The position numbers and the translations under genes were made by a program. A stretch of 64,000 bases of DNA from Haemonchus contortus (Eukaryota; Nematoda; Chromadorea; Rhabditida; Trichostrongylidae). The stretch's first letter is position 1, and every line of letters starts with the position of its first letter. Positions 10,471 to 22,111 of the stretch are shown piece by piece. Where the stretch lies: positions 41,992,166-42,056,165 of the forward strand of contig LS997565.1 in NCBI GenBank assembly GCA_000469685.2, in the 5' to 3' direction. The notes under the pieces are model-generated. The model did not search any database, was not told the origin of the DNA, and saw only the letters and a list, made by a program, of their open reading frames with translations.

Positions 10471-13400
10471 TCACGTAAGCATATCCACCGCTAATGGGCA
10501 CTGGACATCAACTTCCTCTCTTTCCAACTTGTAATGAACTATAGATGGATCGGGATACCATGGAATATGGACGGGAGAGCTCCGTAGGGTGTAGATGTAG
10601 CAATGGTACTGAAAGTTCAAATTGTTCAAGTGTTTCAAAGTATGGTTCAAGTGATTTGTACTGTCCAATGCGCAACCTAGTGAAAAAAACGAGCCTATGA
10701 TTTTGTATGGCAAAAAATTGAGAATAAGTAAACAAAGGAAGTGCTAGATCAGATCAAAAGGTTCAGGTTTGACTTTATTTCTTGTTGAGGAAAGGCTGGA
10801 ATTCCGGTCTAACACCTAATGCCCTCTCAGTTAGAAGAGAAAGTAATGAACCGCCACCAAAAAGATGCACAAATCGGCACTGATTGATCACGATCGCTGT
10901 TGTTCTAATAGTTTTTTAAGGTTTTCAAATTTACAATATGCACCTTCCATTATATATAATCTGAATTCGGACTCCCTACCCTTGGAGGGAACTACATTAG
11001 CGCTTGAAAGTATTCGGCCAAACGCTTTTTAACTCGTACTTTTCAGTCATAACTCCTTTCTTACTGGATCTGATCAGGCGAAATTTCAATATGTGTAGCA
11101 TTAGTGTAGTGTGAATATTTACCACTATTAATCTACAATCTGATCATGTTCCAGATATCCAAAAAGGCTTGAACAAAAAATCAACTAAAAATACGAGTGG
11201 TGGTCCTTCTCGGAGTCCTTGCCTTTCTGCCATGTCTTAAGTGTACGAGCACTAATGTCGAACCCAGAAGAGAAGAAAAACGTACATAAGGTCGGAATAA
11301 CTGCAGAGGTCACAAACTTGCTTTCAGCATAGTCTACAGACGTCTTTCCTTTAGTTATGTGGACATTGCTGCTTTGCAGTCAAATAGTGTCGGATAGTGC
11401 CAAATACGCTTCTGTTGAACATATCAATATTTCATGCGATTTTCTCCAGTGGGAAAAAAAGTTACGGCAAGATAAAATTGGCCGAATACTTTTGAGCGTT
11501 ACTGTATGTTATACATAAACGGTCAGCTGCACAAATTGAGGTCTGTAAGGACTGGTATCGACTGGACGGTACTGATCGATCACAGTGGTACCGATATGTA
11601 GGTTATTGACCACTATAACTTTAGCGGAAGTTTCAGTACAACATTTATATTCTGTGAAATTGAACACTCTTAACGAAAGGGACGAAAGCATGACTCTGGT
11701 GTTAGACAGGGAGATGAAACCGCAATCAAAAATGACCGCGCAGATGAACGTGCTCATCAGAAGGGTTCGGTTAGGTAAGAAAAGTGTTGGAAGTAATCCT
11801 AGGATATTGCAATGCAATCTATTGCATTTATAGCAAGTTCAAAATTACCTCAAAATCTTCAGCTTTCACACCAACCATGACGCATTGTGGGAACTCATTA
11901 AGGCACTTTTCCAAACAACCGATATGACTTTGAGTATGGATAAATCGATGCACGTATATATCGTCCCATGAGACATTTTCGTCGGTGGTAGACTTGAAAG
12001 TGCAGAAAAGAGCTGGATACACCTAAAACGGAACATGGCTCTTTCACAGCACCGCGATATCATGTAACAATGACTGAGGGGGAAGATTTTTTAGAGGGGA
12101 ACTGGAATTATAAGGAATATTTTACAATTCTTGACTGATCACAGTAAAAGTATAGCTGTCATTATATCAAAGCCGGTATACCTTTAGGTTGATGCAAGAT
12201 TATTGCGGATTTTTTCGTGGCTATTTTTCTGTCGAAACAATTTGAATATTGATTTCGTGATTTTTATAGAAATAATCTGCTCGCTCTTTTCAACAGAAAT
12301 GCTTTTAGAAAGTCTCTCCACACTCGCCACATCATCCTCTACTAATTCGAGAAAGGTTGGAAGGGGGGCAGGGTCATTTTGCGCTCTCAACGAACTTTTG
12401 GCGATGAAAGCCAGCCAGAGTTCAGCCAGAGCCAAGTTGGGGATGAGATCTGCTTCTAAATTGTCCTTCTACAGGAACTCCTATGGATTATCACGTCAAC
12501 CATCCTTTGAAAAGTTGGCTAGCTAACAGAACTTAAGGCGAAATGGATGACTTGATGGCCGATGTCAAGGCGTGGATCGCTTCCGAGCACCGAAAATTAT
12601 CCGCTTCAAAAAACCGACTGCCTAGCAAATGGGAAGTAGTGCTCGACGTAAATGGTGGATACGTTCCAGAATTCGAACATATTTTTGTTTAGTATTTTTA
12701 CGTTTTTTAATAAAGTTTGTTCAAAAAAACATGCAATAATTATGCAGCAACGTAATATTTTTTAAGCACTGTATTAATTGTACTGTAACTGTATTAACAG
12801 ACTATATGTGGGTCCACCTCATAATGATTTGGGTTCGACAGTGTATCATATTTTTTATGATCTTGAGGAATTTTACTATCACATATTTGGATTTTTAGTA
12901 TATGCTCAATTATCCTCAGTGTGCATTAGCTATTAACTTTATAACAATACTTTTTCTACTGCTAGATGGACATCGTCCACTTTTTTCGCATAAAAAGTCT
13001 GAAACCCCCTAGGAACTTCATTATATTCGGAAACATTCAAACAAGAGAAGCTTCTATGGAGCACGTGTTGTTTCCATAGCCGATTATGGTACGTGAAGGT
13101 CCTCCACCAAGAAATTATTTGCCTAGCTCTTTACGAAATTGCAACGACTGTAATCTTGTTTGAATGAAATAGCACCTCCAAAACATTCCCGTCGTGGTTA
13201 ACTTGAACAACCCTCATTCCTTTATTTTTGCTCAATCTCATGGTTAGAATCGCCATATTTCACGAATTCTGACAACCTTTCCGCTTTTTTCGACATCGGC
13301 GCATACGCTTCTGCGTCTACCTAACAAGGGACCTCACCCCTGTCGTGGACCCTGCCTTTGAACGCAAGATAGAACCAGATCAGGTTCAAACCTATCGGAT

Positions 13401-13603
13401 TGATGCGTCTATCTGCTGTGCTTATTCAATCTATTGGGAATAAACACTACATCCTTCTGGTCCTAATTTTAGGCTTAACGCATCCATTTCTTCAGAACAT
13501 TTTCCATGTATTCATTGAGCTTTTAAATTCCATTCGAATGACATACCTGGTAGAGAAAAACAAGCCACAAAAGTGGCGAGAAGAAGACCCGATGAGGAAG
13601 CAT
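10471..13603 (-). CDS. Small secreted cysteine-rich (PAN-like) protein, family copy C
   Basis: Reads as complement of exons 13547-13603 (signal peptide MLPHRVFFSPLLWLVFLYQ), 11849-12022 (58 codons, acceptor TTTTAG, donor GTAATT) and 10471-10608 (45 codons plus TGA, acceptor CTTTCAG). All junctions are phase 0. The 122-aa product has six cysteines after the signal (CTFK; CLEKC; QC; CYIY; QCPLA). The AATAAA signal is at 10325-10330, and a TATTTAG acceptor ends 5 nt before the ATG. The gene appears intact. Intron 1 (about 1.5 kb) holds a mariner remnant. I infer an exported protein of unknown ligand; the PAN-like assignment rests on cysteine spacing only. Confidence 0.72.
12450..12690 (+). pseudogene. 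Mariner transposase C-terminal remnant
   Basis: One frame on the plus strand gives MDYH...LKSWLAN followed, after a stop, by DDLMADVKAWIAS and RLPSKWEVVLDVNGGYV. This is the pattern of the C-terminal end of mariner transposases (the DYHLF-like block and the final LP.RW..V...G.Y block). The catalytic part is missing and no terminal repeats were identified. It lies in intron 1 of copy C. Confidence 0.55.
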
Positions 13604-13933
13604 ATACCCTAAATATTACGGTTGTTCTTGAACACTTTTTACTAGACTCCAAAATTCATATCATAAAATTATGATTTCCACACAATGCTAAACACCCTAG
13701 AATGAGAAATCAATTTGAAAAATGGTAGTGATGAACTCAATGACCATCTAAAGGAAATTTGATGGGTGGCTCATGACTGACTGTATCTGAGCGGCGGTTC
13801 CTCAGGTCATTTAGAGCGCTCTTAGAGGGGATCATTGAGTTCTGTAGTGGCTAAGCTCTGTTCGGAGCTCAATATCACATTTTTAGTCGGGCGGTCTTTC
13901 TATCCACCCTCCTCATTTGATACCACTATGTCG
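13604..13933. repeat. Duplicated upstream region of copy C
   Basis: No gene seen. The ATTATGATTT...GCACCATGCTAAACA block directly upstream of exon 1 recurs before the other family copies and may contain the promoter or 5' outron; the CTCTGTTCGGAGCTC block recurs at 52740. Confidence 0.5.
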
Positions 13934-15475
13934 GCCATGGCAGGGGTGTTTTAGTGTCAAAAGGCGCACAATCACACACGCATAGTCACTAGTGCAAACC
14001 CCTGCATGCAACCAAATCTTCCATCCCACCTGGGTCGGCCAGTTGGGCAAATGGTCTCGTGCGGGAGGATAACATCACTTACTTGAACATCGGCCGGCCA
14101 CAGCCAAGTCATTGTACAGGGTGTCCCAAAATTATTTGCGCCAAAGTTCAGTAATTTTTAAGGTAGAAATAATCTATCAAATTCACATTACCTGCTATTA
14201 ATTAGTTGCATAAGAAGGTTTCCTTGCAATATGCATGGTTGCTGATGTGGAACCCCCATTATCTTTCAGATGGAGGAGGCTCATTCAATGCCACTTGCAA
14301 TCATTGACGCGCGAGAAGTGGAAGGGCGTTATGAAATTTTTTGGGATTTTTCTAATAACCGTATAGGAGGCTATTAAACAATATAGAAAAGAAGATTGAA
14401 TCAGAGACAAACCAGGGAAGGTAGAAAGGTGGAATGTTTCTCAAGACAGGACTATTAAAATAATCCGTCTGCCGAACGGTCGGGATCCTGGGGGGCCCAT
14501 CAAAAGGAAGTCAACGGGCACGGCTTACAGGAGTTATCGCGATGGAAGAATGTCATGCAGAAGCCTCACTACCATTCCTATCGTATGCTCCAATCCCGAT
14601 CTCAATAGATTCTGCAGGGCCAAAAAATGCAGAAAGTTGCAGATCCACTTGAGTGATGACACGCAACCCTTCGTCGTTTTCTATGATCAAAAAATTTTTC
14701 ACGATAAAGCCATCCCTCAACAACCAAAACGTTCGCGTTCCGGAAAGAAACATCCAGCGTGTAATATCTCCCAAAAAGGTTGCTATCAGAACAGTAAAAT
14801 GATGTTTTTCGAGGAAATCACTGTCAAGGGTAAGCCGCTCATGGTTTCTTCGGTGCAGGCATGAAAATTGACCAAGACCAGTACTCAAACAGCGTACTGA
14901 TGGAAGTACTAGAGCAATGATCGGGCTACGTATTCTGAAACATCTCATAGTCTTTCCAGCAGGACGCTACTCTAGCCCACAGAGCCAAGCATGCCCGCGA
15001 GTGGTGCCGACGACAGCTGCCCGACTTCATTGGTGAAGAGGAATGGTTATCCTATTTTCCAGAACTTGAGACACTTGAACCCCACGAATGGTCCCTGATT
15101 AGAAAAGGATCTGTCGAGTTTGCAATCCCAGTTTGGAGTCCTAGAATGCAAAAGCTGGAGGACGGCTGGGAAGAAATGGAGAAGGATACCTGCGTGCCAC
15201 ATGCGATCAAGCCGAAAGCAAACTTTGACTTCTATTCGCGCTCACGGGGGATATTTTGAAATGCGACTTTAGCATGTTGTAGCACACAGTGTTAGCTAGC
15301 GTGCATGGAAATTCCATCGTCTTTCGCAGTTGAGAAGTTTCAAATATATTGCTATAAATCGGCGCAAATAATTTTGGGACACCCTGTATAAGCTAAATAC
15401 GCTTTAGAACTGCCGGCGCAAGTCTGAATGCAAGTCAAGGCGGGGCTCATCCCAACTACGGTATTGATTTGATCC
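13934..15475 (+). mobile_element. Old SINE interrupted by a mariner element
   Basis: SINE sequence runs from about 13934 to 14114, stops at the mariner, and resumes at 15389-15475: the 3' part (...TCTGAATG.AAGTC.A...) is colinear with the SINE at 137-439. Boundaries are approximate because the copy is diverged. The orthologous position in the H unit (52795) holds the same SINE. Confidence 0.65.
14117..15386 (+). mobile_element. Mariner-type DNA transposon with perfect 26-bp TIRs, degenerate
   Basis: A perfect 26-bp inverted repeat starting CAGGGTGTCCCAAAATTA lies at 14117-14142 and 15361-15386. TA dinucleotides flank both ends (14115-14116 and 15387-15388), as expected for Tc1/mariner. The 1270-bp length is typical. 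The plus strand encodes transposase remnants, including VVFYDQKIF (first catalytic region, with the usual DE changed to DQ) and FQQDATLAH (second Asp), separated by stops and frame changes, so it cannot make active transposase. It was inserted into an older SINE. Confidence 0.85.
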
Positions 15476-16263
15476 TTTTTATGTTCTTGGAAGGAAGGGT
15501 TGCTTAGCTGACCTACGCAGCTATCAATCTTGGTCATCAAAAAGAAGGGACGTCTGCTAGCGATCCCACTTACCCCACCACTCCCAAAAAACTGTTTTTT
15601 GACCTTGTGTTCATATGATACTTATATCCAGAAACACAGAAAAGCTATATAAGTACAAAGCCGCAAGGTCCGCTCAGCGTTTTCTATAAAGCAGAAAAAG
15701 CTCAGTGAGATGAAGAAGGTTATTAGGAAAAGAGCTGCAACCTGAGCAGTTACGAACTTAAAGAGGGGCTAATTACTATAAAGCTTCTATGGCGAACGAG
15801 CAATTGCTTTCTTTATGATGGCAGGTTTTAATTTCAAATTTGTCATTATTCAGTTGAGACGAACGGGTACGCCGGTTTCTATGGATTTGTTGAACGGGCC
15901 ATTGATTTCGCCCATGAAAAATTAATTTTAGTCTCATATTTGTCACGGAGTGGTTAAGAGTCTATTCCTAAGGTAAGCAAACAGAGTGGCATGAAATCGC
16001 CTGCAAGGAAAACCTGAAGAACAGTTGCGCTCAATCCTGAACCATAAGCCGTGGAACATCTAACGAACGGAGTTTATTGAATTTTATGAGACAGGAACGG
16101 TCCGAACTGAGCAATGGTATGCCCACCACCGCCAAATACTGCATCCGATCTCCCAAAAGGAAAAGATTGTATGGTTTGGAAAAAAACACTCCGATGCTTA
16201 TGCTGACTAAGTGGTCTCCCTCAATTGCCGTATTCGACGGGACAGTTCACGATCATTCTGGAT
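15476..16263. repeat. Duplicated spacer upstream of copy C
   Basis: No gene seen. It is colinear with spacer blocks at 53100-53870, 26400-27660 and 61440-61770 (for example the CAGCTATCAATCTT and CCACCACYGC blocks). Confidence 0.55.
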
Positions 16264-16902
16264 AATCCAGATTATCGTCGTAGACTGTGTTAGCCTTCGA
16301 GGTTTTTAAAAAACAACAGTTTATCACGGCTGCTTACGTTTCGGCGGTATCGCCTTCGTCGGAGCCTGTAAGTCGAAACAATATTTGTGATTCGTAGGCC
16401 ACCATTTAAAATTACAAAAAGAGAACTCTAAGGGAAAGTAAAGCAGAAGTGATGAGCTGATCTGTAACCGGCTGGAGCTGTTTGTCTGCACCCTGCTCCA
16501 GGGGACCCCCCAAGATGTAAACACCTCAATTAGTTGTTTACATCTTGGGGGGTCCCCTGGAGCAATCCCTGACCCGACCTCTGAGTCCCAGCACATATAA
16601 AAGCGCCGTGAGGAACTTCGGGCTCAGGGTGCAGACAAACAGCTCCGGCCGGTTACAGGTCAGCTCATCGCTTCTGCTTTACTTTCCCTTAGAGTTCTCT
16701 TTTTGTAATTTTAAATGGTGGCCTACGAATCACAAATATTGTTTCGACTTACAGGCTCCGACGAAGGCGATACCGCCGAAACATAAGCCGCCGTGATAAA
16801 CTGTTGTTTTTTAAAAACCTCGAAGGCTAACACAGTCTACGACGAAGTGTTTCAATATGCCGAGGTTAATTGAAAGTCGGACATGGGATAAATCCAGATT
16901 AT
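16264..16902. mobile_element. Palindromic retroelement (foldback) with 12-bp target duplication
   Basis: Two long inverted arms (16276 to about 16500 and about 16618 to 16850) enclose a further perfect hairpin (about 16494-16565, GCTCCAGGGGACC...). A perfect 12-bp direct repeat AATCCAGATTAT flanks the element at 16264-16275 and 16891-16902. Each arm contains an inverted copy of a motif, GACGAAGGCG(ATAC)CGCCGAAAC, at 16338-16363 (minus) and 16757-16782 (plus), which resembles a small hammerhead ribozyme core. Hammerhead-like motifs in terminal repeats plus variable target duplications are features of Penelope-like retroelements; assignment to them is inference. No coding region is present. The flanking spacer (16243/17350) is continuous in the 53870 copy. 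Confidence 0.6.
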
Positions 16903-17781
16903 GACGAAAATTGGAAGATGGAAAATAGTGCAATGAAGGCGAGGGAATTCCGTGAATCGGTGTTTCTAGAGTGAAAAAAGGCATCGAAAAATCGTTAAAA
17001 AGGGGGCTGGATGAGAATGTGACCAGAAGAATGAAAAAGAGTGGGGCGTTTGGACGAGCTATACAATGTGGTCATTGAATACGTGTGGGCCCTGGTGCAA
17101 ATAACTGACTACGGTAAGCGAAAATTCATTCACTTATAAGTATAAGTAAAGAAAAAAACCATAGTAACAGCAAAAGTAGCAAAAAATGGGAGAAATATAT
17201 CGCCTCATCAATCGACGATGAGCTGATTGTGTGTGGGTCTGATGAGTTGTTGAGTTTTTGGACGCGAAAGAGCTCTTCCTATTACTCTTGGGAGTAAATG
17301 AGTTTTCCTAAAGGACAGTAACCATTTTTATCGTGAACCGTGCCTCTAACGACAGTACCCAAAAACTGGCAAGGGCGGTGAGTTGTGGGAAACGCTTAGC
17401 ATCCGACTGGACTCGAACCCTTTGTTGGGCTTTTCGAACGGCGCCAAATTCACCATCCTCACAAGGCTTTCGCATCGCTTACTGCGGTGTAATAGTAGCA
17501 TCTAACAAAGAAAACATCAAGGAAAGCAACTTATATAATATCAGACAGTTCATAGCTTAGCGATTTAATGTTGACAGTGGCTAATAGGCGCGTCGCATTA
17601 TACGTAATAGTGCAAATGAGCTAAGGCTGAAAGCGAGAATGCGAGATCTAGAGTGGTCCCGATAGAGTAAGGGATAAGAGCAGGACATGCCAGAAAAGTA
17701 CAATCACGAGTTCGGATTCCGTCAGGACTTATTGACTCCGTAGTGACACTGTAGTGGGTTTCCATTTCTTTGTGCTTCGTT
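16903..17781. other. Spacer between foldback element and LINE
   Basis: 16903-17340 shows nothing I recognise and is absent from the homologous spacer copies, so it is probably part of an older insertion. 17341-17781 is duplicated spacer (matches 27670-27800 and 53880-54370). Confidence 0.4.
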
Positions 17782-18219
17782 CATTTATTTATTTATTTAT
17801 TTATTTATTTATACACTCACAGAGTGCACCCTAAAAGGAAAAAACGGGGCTTAAGGTAAAAGCTAGACCATAACAACCCAGCAACTGAGAAATGAGAAAA
17901 ACAAACAAACAAACAAAAAGGCAAAACTAATAACAACAAAACAAGAGACAGCACCATATGCAAAGCGACAGTTAGAACCAGTTAGAAAGAACACAGAACA
18001 ATGTAGACGAACATTGTTAGCTCAATCAAACCGAGGAGCAACTCATCAATGCCATGCACAGGAAAAGCCAACAAACACCGTCCGCTGCAGTATCCGTTAT
18101 CCTTATACTACTCGTTAGTTCACACCACAACAAGCTGACGAGACTGGAAGCACGAAATGGAAAATAGAAAGCCTGTAGAAAGCCTGCAAAAACACGATGA
18201 AACGAGCTCAATTATCCAA

Positions 18220-19921
18220 GCCAAGTAACTCTATCAAATCGATTTTCCTCAATTTTCTTCAAAAGGACTCACCATTTGGCAATTGCAGTACCTCACGAGG
18301 AGGCTTCTCAAGCCATCTCGTCGTACGGAAGAAAAACGTATTGAATGTCTGCGTATAACGAAACCTGCGTATTCTCCTACTTTGAGGAATGAACCCATTA
18401 GACCTGGCACTATTCGGACGAAAGGTCCAGTACTTGCTGGCTCTAAGCTTAACTTCCTTCCGGATGATGCGGGAACAAAAGACGAGATCACTTACTACAC
18501 GCCTTTGTCTAGACTCGTCAAGCCAAACATTTTCAAGCGCTCCTCATAGCGAGGAATAGACTTATACTCGGTTTTGGGAAAGGATCGAAGAAACAATATC
18601 CTAGTGAAAGTTTGTTGAACTTTTTCCAGTTTGCACATATCCTTCTTTAGCCATGGGCTCCACACCTGAGAACAATACTCTAGGTGCGGAAGAACATAGG
18701 CCTTGTAGAGTCGCACTAGGATTCTATGATCATTGCACAGTACATTCCGCAAAATTAAAAATAAAGCAGCAAACGCCTTGTTAACGACCCTATCTATATG
18801 AGCAGAGAACTTAAGATCTGAGCTGAGTAGTATGCCCAAGTCCTTCACAGAGTGAACCCATACGAACTCAGTTCCATTGATAGAGCACTTTCGGGGGAGG
18901 TCACCCCCAATATGCAGAACGGAACATTCAGTCAGATTAACAGAAGGCTCCACGAAGCTGCCCATTTTGTCCGCCTCTCAAAAGAGTGCTTGAGAGCGAG
19001 TTGAACTTCATTATGATTCAAAGTACTATAGGACGCATATAGCTTGATGTCGTCAGCATAAATTTGGGTTTTAACGAAACTCGAGGCCTTAATGTAGACT
19101 GGGAGATCAATGGTATAGATAAGAAATGGCAAAGGTGATAGCATACTCCCTTGCGGTACACCACTGCGACAGACATGCCGTTTTGAAAAGGATCGACCCA
19201 CTCTTACAGTCATGTACCTGCAACTAAAGTAAGACTTGAACCAACCTGCCCACAGATTCCAAGGCAGTTTCATGAGGAGCTTCGAATGACAGACCCACAT
19301 CAGAAGCTTTAGGTAGATCTATGAAAATCGCATCAACAGCTTCACCACTGTTGAAGGCTATGGTCTAGTCAAAAACTGAATCAAGCATATTAGATGCAGT
19401 GGAGGCCCCGCTCAGGAAGCCGTGTTGTTCCTCCGGAATGACATTAAATTTCAGAAGCCAGTCAAGCATCCTATTTCTAATAAGTCTCTCCATGACCTTG
19501 GAAGCTGTGGGAGTGATACTGATGGGCCGGAAATAGGATGAAAACTTACTGTCGGATTTCTTTCGAATTTGGCTGTAACTATTTATTCCTTCCAAATATC
19601 ACGAACTTCTTCGACAAGCATGGATAGGTTGAAAATATGCGTCAAAGGCTGACAGAGTGAGCTCGCACATTTACGATAAAGAATCTGAGGGATGCCATCA
19701 TAGGGCTTAGCCATAGAGGGCTTAAGGTGCACCAGCACCTTGCAAACATCCTGAGGGTGGAAGAACATATGCTCCAGACGGTGATTGATTCGGATTTGAC
19801 TATTCATTTCGAGACCGTCGTTAGAATCATCATGTGAGAAAACACTAGAGAAGTAGTTTCCTAGAGCCTCGGCTTTCTCAACATCAGAGATGAAGAAAGA
19901 ACCATAGGGATCGGAAAGCAC
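18220..19921 (-). pseudogene. LINE reverse transcriptase region of ORF2
   Basis: Minus-strand frames give, from the 5' side, the fingers region (FSSYFRPISITPTASKVMER), RNRMLDWL, the GVPQGS motif and the YADD catalytic box (19049-19060), followed by a C-terminal domain with EKVQQTFTRI and a PPRE motif. At least four frame changes separate these blocks, so no single protein can be made. The C-terminal part is clearly related to the LINE fragment at 49412-49840 in the BEL 3' LTR. Confidence 0.8.
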
Positions 19922-20005
19922 GGGTAATCCTGAAGAAGGCTTAACTCTGTGCTTAATAAAGCGAAAAAGACCTTTGAAGTTTGACTTAGTTGAGAGCCGC
20001 TTTAC

Positions 20006-20978
20006 TCAATTCTCCATGAACTTCCTAACATGAATATCAAGATCTTTACTAACTTTCTGGAATAACTCATCATTCACAGGATCTGAGCGTGAACGAAAAA
20101 GACGTTGCTTTTGGGCTAATAAGTTTACAATATGTGGAGGGTATGTAGGATGTGGCTGAGGTGGAAGCTTGAATGCAACGAAGTAAGAGAGAGCAGAAAA
20201 AATCACCAAACAGAATCGCTTGTAAACATCATTGATAGAAGTATAGTTGTCGAAAACCGCCCACCAGTCAATGCAGTGCAAGAAGGCATCCAACTTCCTA
20301 TAGTCAAGATTGACGAAATCCGGAACAGGTATAGGGAGATGTGAAGGAATCGTTTGGATAACCTTGAATGTCACTACATTATGATCGGCATTAGAGAAGG
20401 GGGGGGGGAAGTATGGACACATCAGTGACGAGTGGTGCGGAGCACAATACTAGGTCTAAAATGTTGGACCCGAGAGTAGGGTGAGTCACGTATTGCACGA
20501 ACCCGTAGTTGTCAAAAAACTGGAGATACAGGCCGGAGGAATGATTCCGTGGCATCTTAGAAGGCCAGTCAATACTAAGATTAAAATCACCAATCAGCAA
20601 GGTATGACTTGAGGACGAACATATATCCGAAAGAAACTCAATGAAAGAGGCATCATCACCAGGAGAAATATTTGGTGGGCGGTAGACAGCAACTAGTCTT
20701 AAGGAACTAGGAAATAGCCCGTTAAGGAACTCAACGCAAATAACATCAGGCATAAGTTCTATACGAACATTTACCTCTTTGCAAATTATAAAAGAGCTGA
20801 CTAGACAGCATATCCCACCCCCACGTCTACCTTTGCGGTCATGCCTGAAGACATTGTACGGAAGGTTGGCAGTCAATTCGGAATCAGATACATTTGATTT
20901 TAGCCATGTCTCGGTAGTTACAACAACATCTGGCTTGGAAGTACTCAAAAATAAATGTAAATGGTGGATTTTTTTCAC
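20006..20978 (-). pseudogene. LINE AP-type endonuclease domain of ORF2
   Basis: The minus strand encodes VVTTETWL (catalytic Glu), RRGGGICCLV, LLIGDFNLS (catalytic Asp) and, after a frame change, NADHNVVTF (the terminal His region). These are the ordered motifs of LINE AP endonucleases, which nick target DNA. The frame changes within a run of ten G (about 20399-20408), a simple slippage mutation or assembly error. Confidence 0.8.
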
Positions 20979-21022
20979 TAAACTACGTGCATTAAAGAGG
21001 AAACAATTAAAGGCGTTACCGT

Positions 21023-21598
21023 TTACAGGACCATGCTTCGCTGTGCGTTTCCCGAATTTATAGCTCTAAGCTCAGAAATAGATCTAAGCTCGCCCCTGTA
21101 AACCACCCATTCACGAGTAGGTTTACCTTTATTACGTTCTTTAGCTTGCTGTCTTAGCTCATAGTCGCGCTTCCGCTCGTCTTGAGTCATACTTCTCCTG
21201 ACATAAATGTTTGGGAAACCAGCTGACCTCAACAGTTTTGCATTAGAAAGCGCCGTCCTCCAAAAGGAACGTGAGGGGAGGAGGACCTTAACTAATCTGG
21301 GACGTGCGGGGTCTTCCTTCCCCAAACGGTACAGTTCAACGGGACGACACTCCACGTTGAGCGCATCAAGTATGTTGATGACTTTAACCTCCAAGTCCTT
21401 CTACCTATCAGATGGGCGCATCCCGGAGGGGGCCTCCTCAACACCACAAATAACAATACTTTTTGACCGCTTATCGGCTTCTACAAACTCAGCCACATCC
21501 TTTGAAATTTTTTCGGCAAGCACCAGCAGCAGTTCATCATATTTTTTCATACAAAAGGACTTTCCCAAGTCTGATTCCGCAATAAGATTGGTTTTCAA
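21023..21598 (-). pseudogene. LINE ORF1 remnant (nucleic-acid-binding protein)
   Basis: Two adjacent minus-strand frames (21598-21401 and 21394-21023) give a continuous ORF1-like sequence: SKSIVICGVEEAP, a V.RLG....RPRLVKVLLPS segment and the YVRRSMTQDERKRDYELR block, a pattern of CR1-type ORF1 proteins that bind the element RNA. A stop or frame change lies near 21395-21400, and the N-terminus is incomplete. Confidence 0.6.
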
Positions 21599-22111
21599 CG
21601 TCTTTGTCCAGCGGAATGCTCTTTGATATGAATAGCCCGAAACAAGGCTTTCCTAGCATAGTCGGGCACTTCTACGATTCTTGCAAGCTGGGGCAACTAT
21701 TAGGCTAACAAAGTTGTTCTTTCAACTGGTAAAGTTTTTCAATGTGATGACAAATTCTGGCATATTTCTCACAGCATTTTATTTATGAATGAATTTCGGT
21801 TGACTAGGATTTTCACGATAGCCCTGCAGAACCGTAAACAGTAATATATTTGCAGCTGCAATACACGTGGTGGAACCACTTTAAGATCTATACATACCCA
21901 TTCGTAACTCATTTACTTTCAAAAAAATAATCTTTGAGGGGACTTGAACTCTGAAGCAATGAATCTTTATTCAGAATACCGCATGAGCTAGGCATACAAC
22001 GTAACACATCCAGGCTTATCCAGCAACACCGTAACACAAGCAAAGCGATAGTCTACAGTAAGGAAAGAAGATAATAACGTAGCTTCAGCATTTTTGCCGC
22101 TTGACCGAGCC

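Larger units (their letters stand above)
17782..21700 (-). mobile_element. CR1-like non-LTR retrotransposon (LINE), degenerate and 5' incomplete
   Basis: On the minus strand it contains, in order, an ORF1 remnant (21598-21023), an endonuclease and reverse transcriptase ORF2 (20978 to about 18220, several frameshifts), a ~450-bp 3' UTR and a terminal (TAAA)n tail at 17782-17812 (reverse complement). Order, the APE-type endonuclease and the short tandem tail fit the CR1/jockey branch. The 5' boundary is around 21700, where duplicated spacer resumes; I could not define target duplications. Confidence 0.8.

Noticed and set aside
12184..12526. Overlapping 83- and 107-codon frames in intron 1 of copy C
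   Set aside because: No recognisable domain in either strand and no counterpart in the homologous introns; only the mariner C-terminal block after 12450 is supported.
14553..14948. 131-codon minus-strand frame inside the mariner element
   Set aside because: It is the antisense shadow of the degenerate transposase region.
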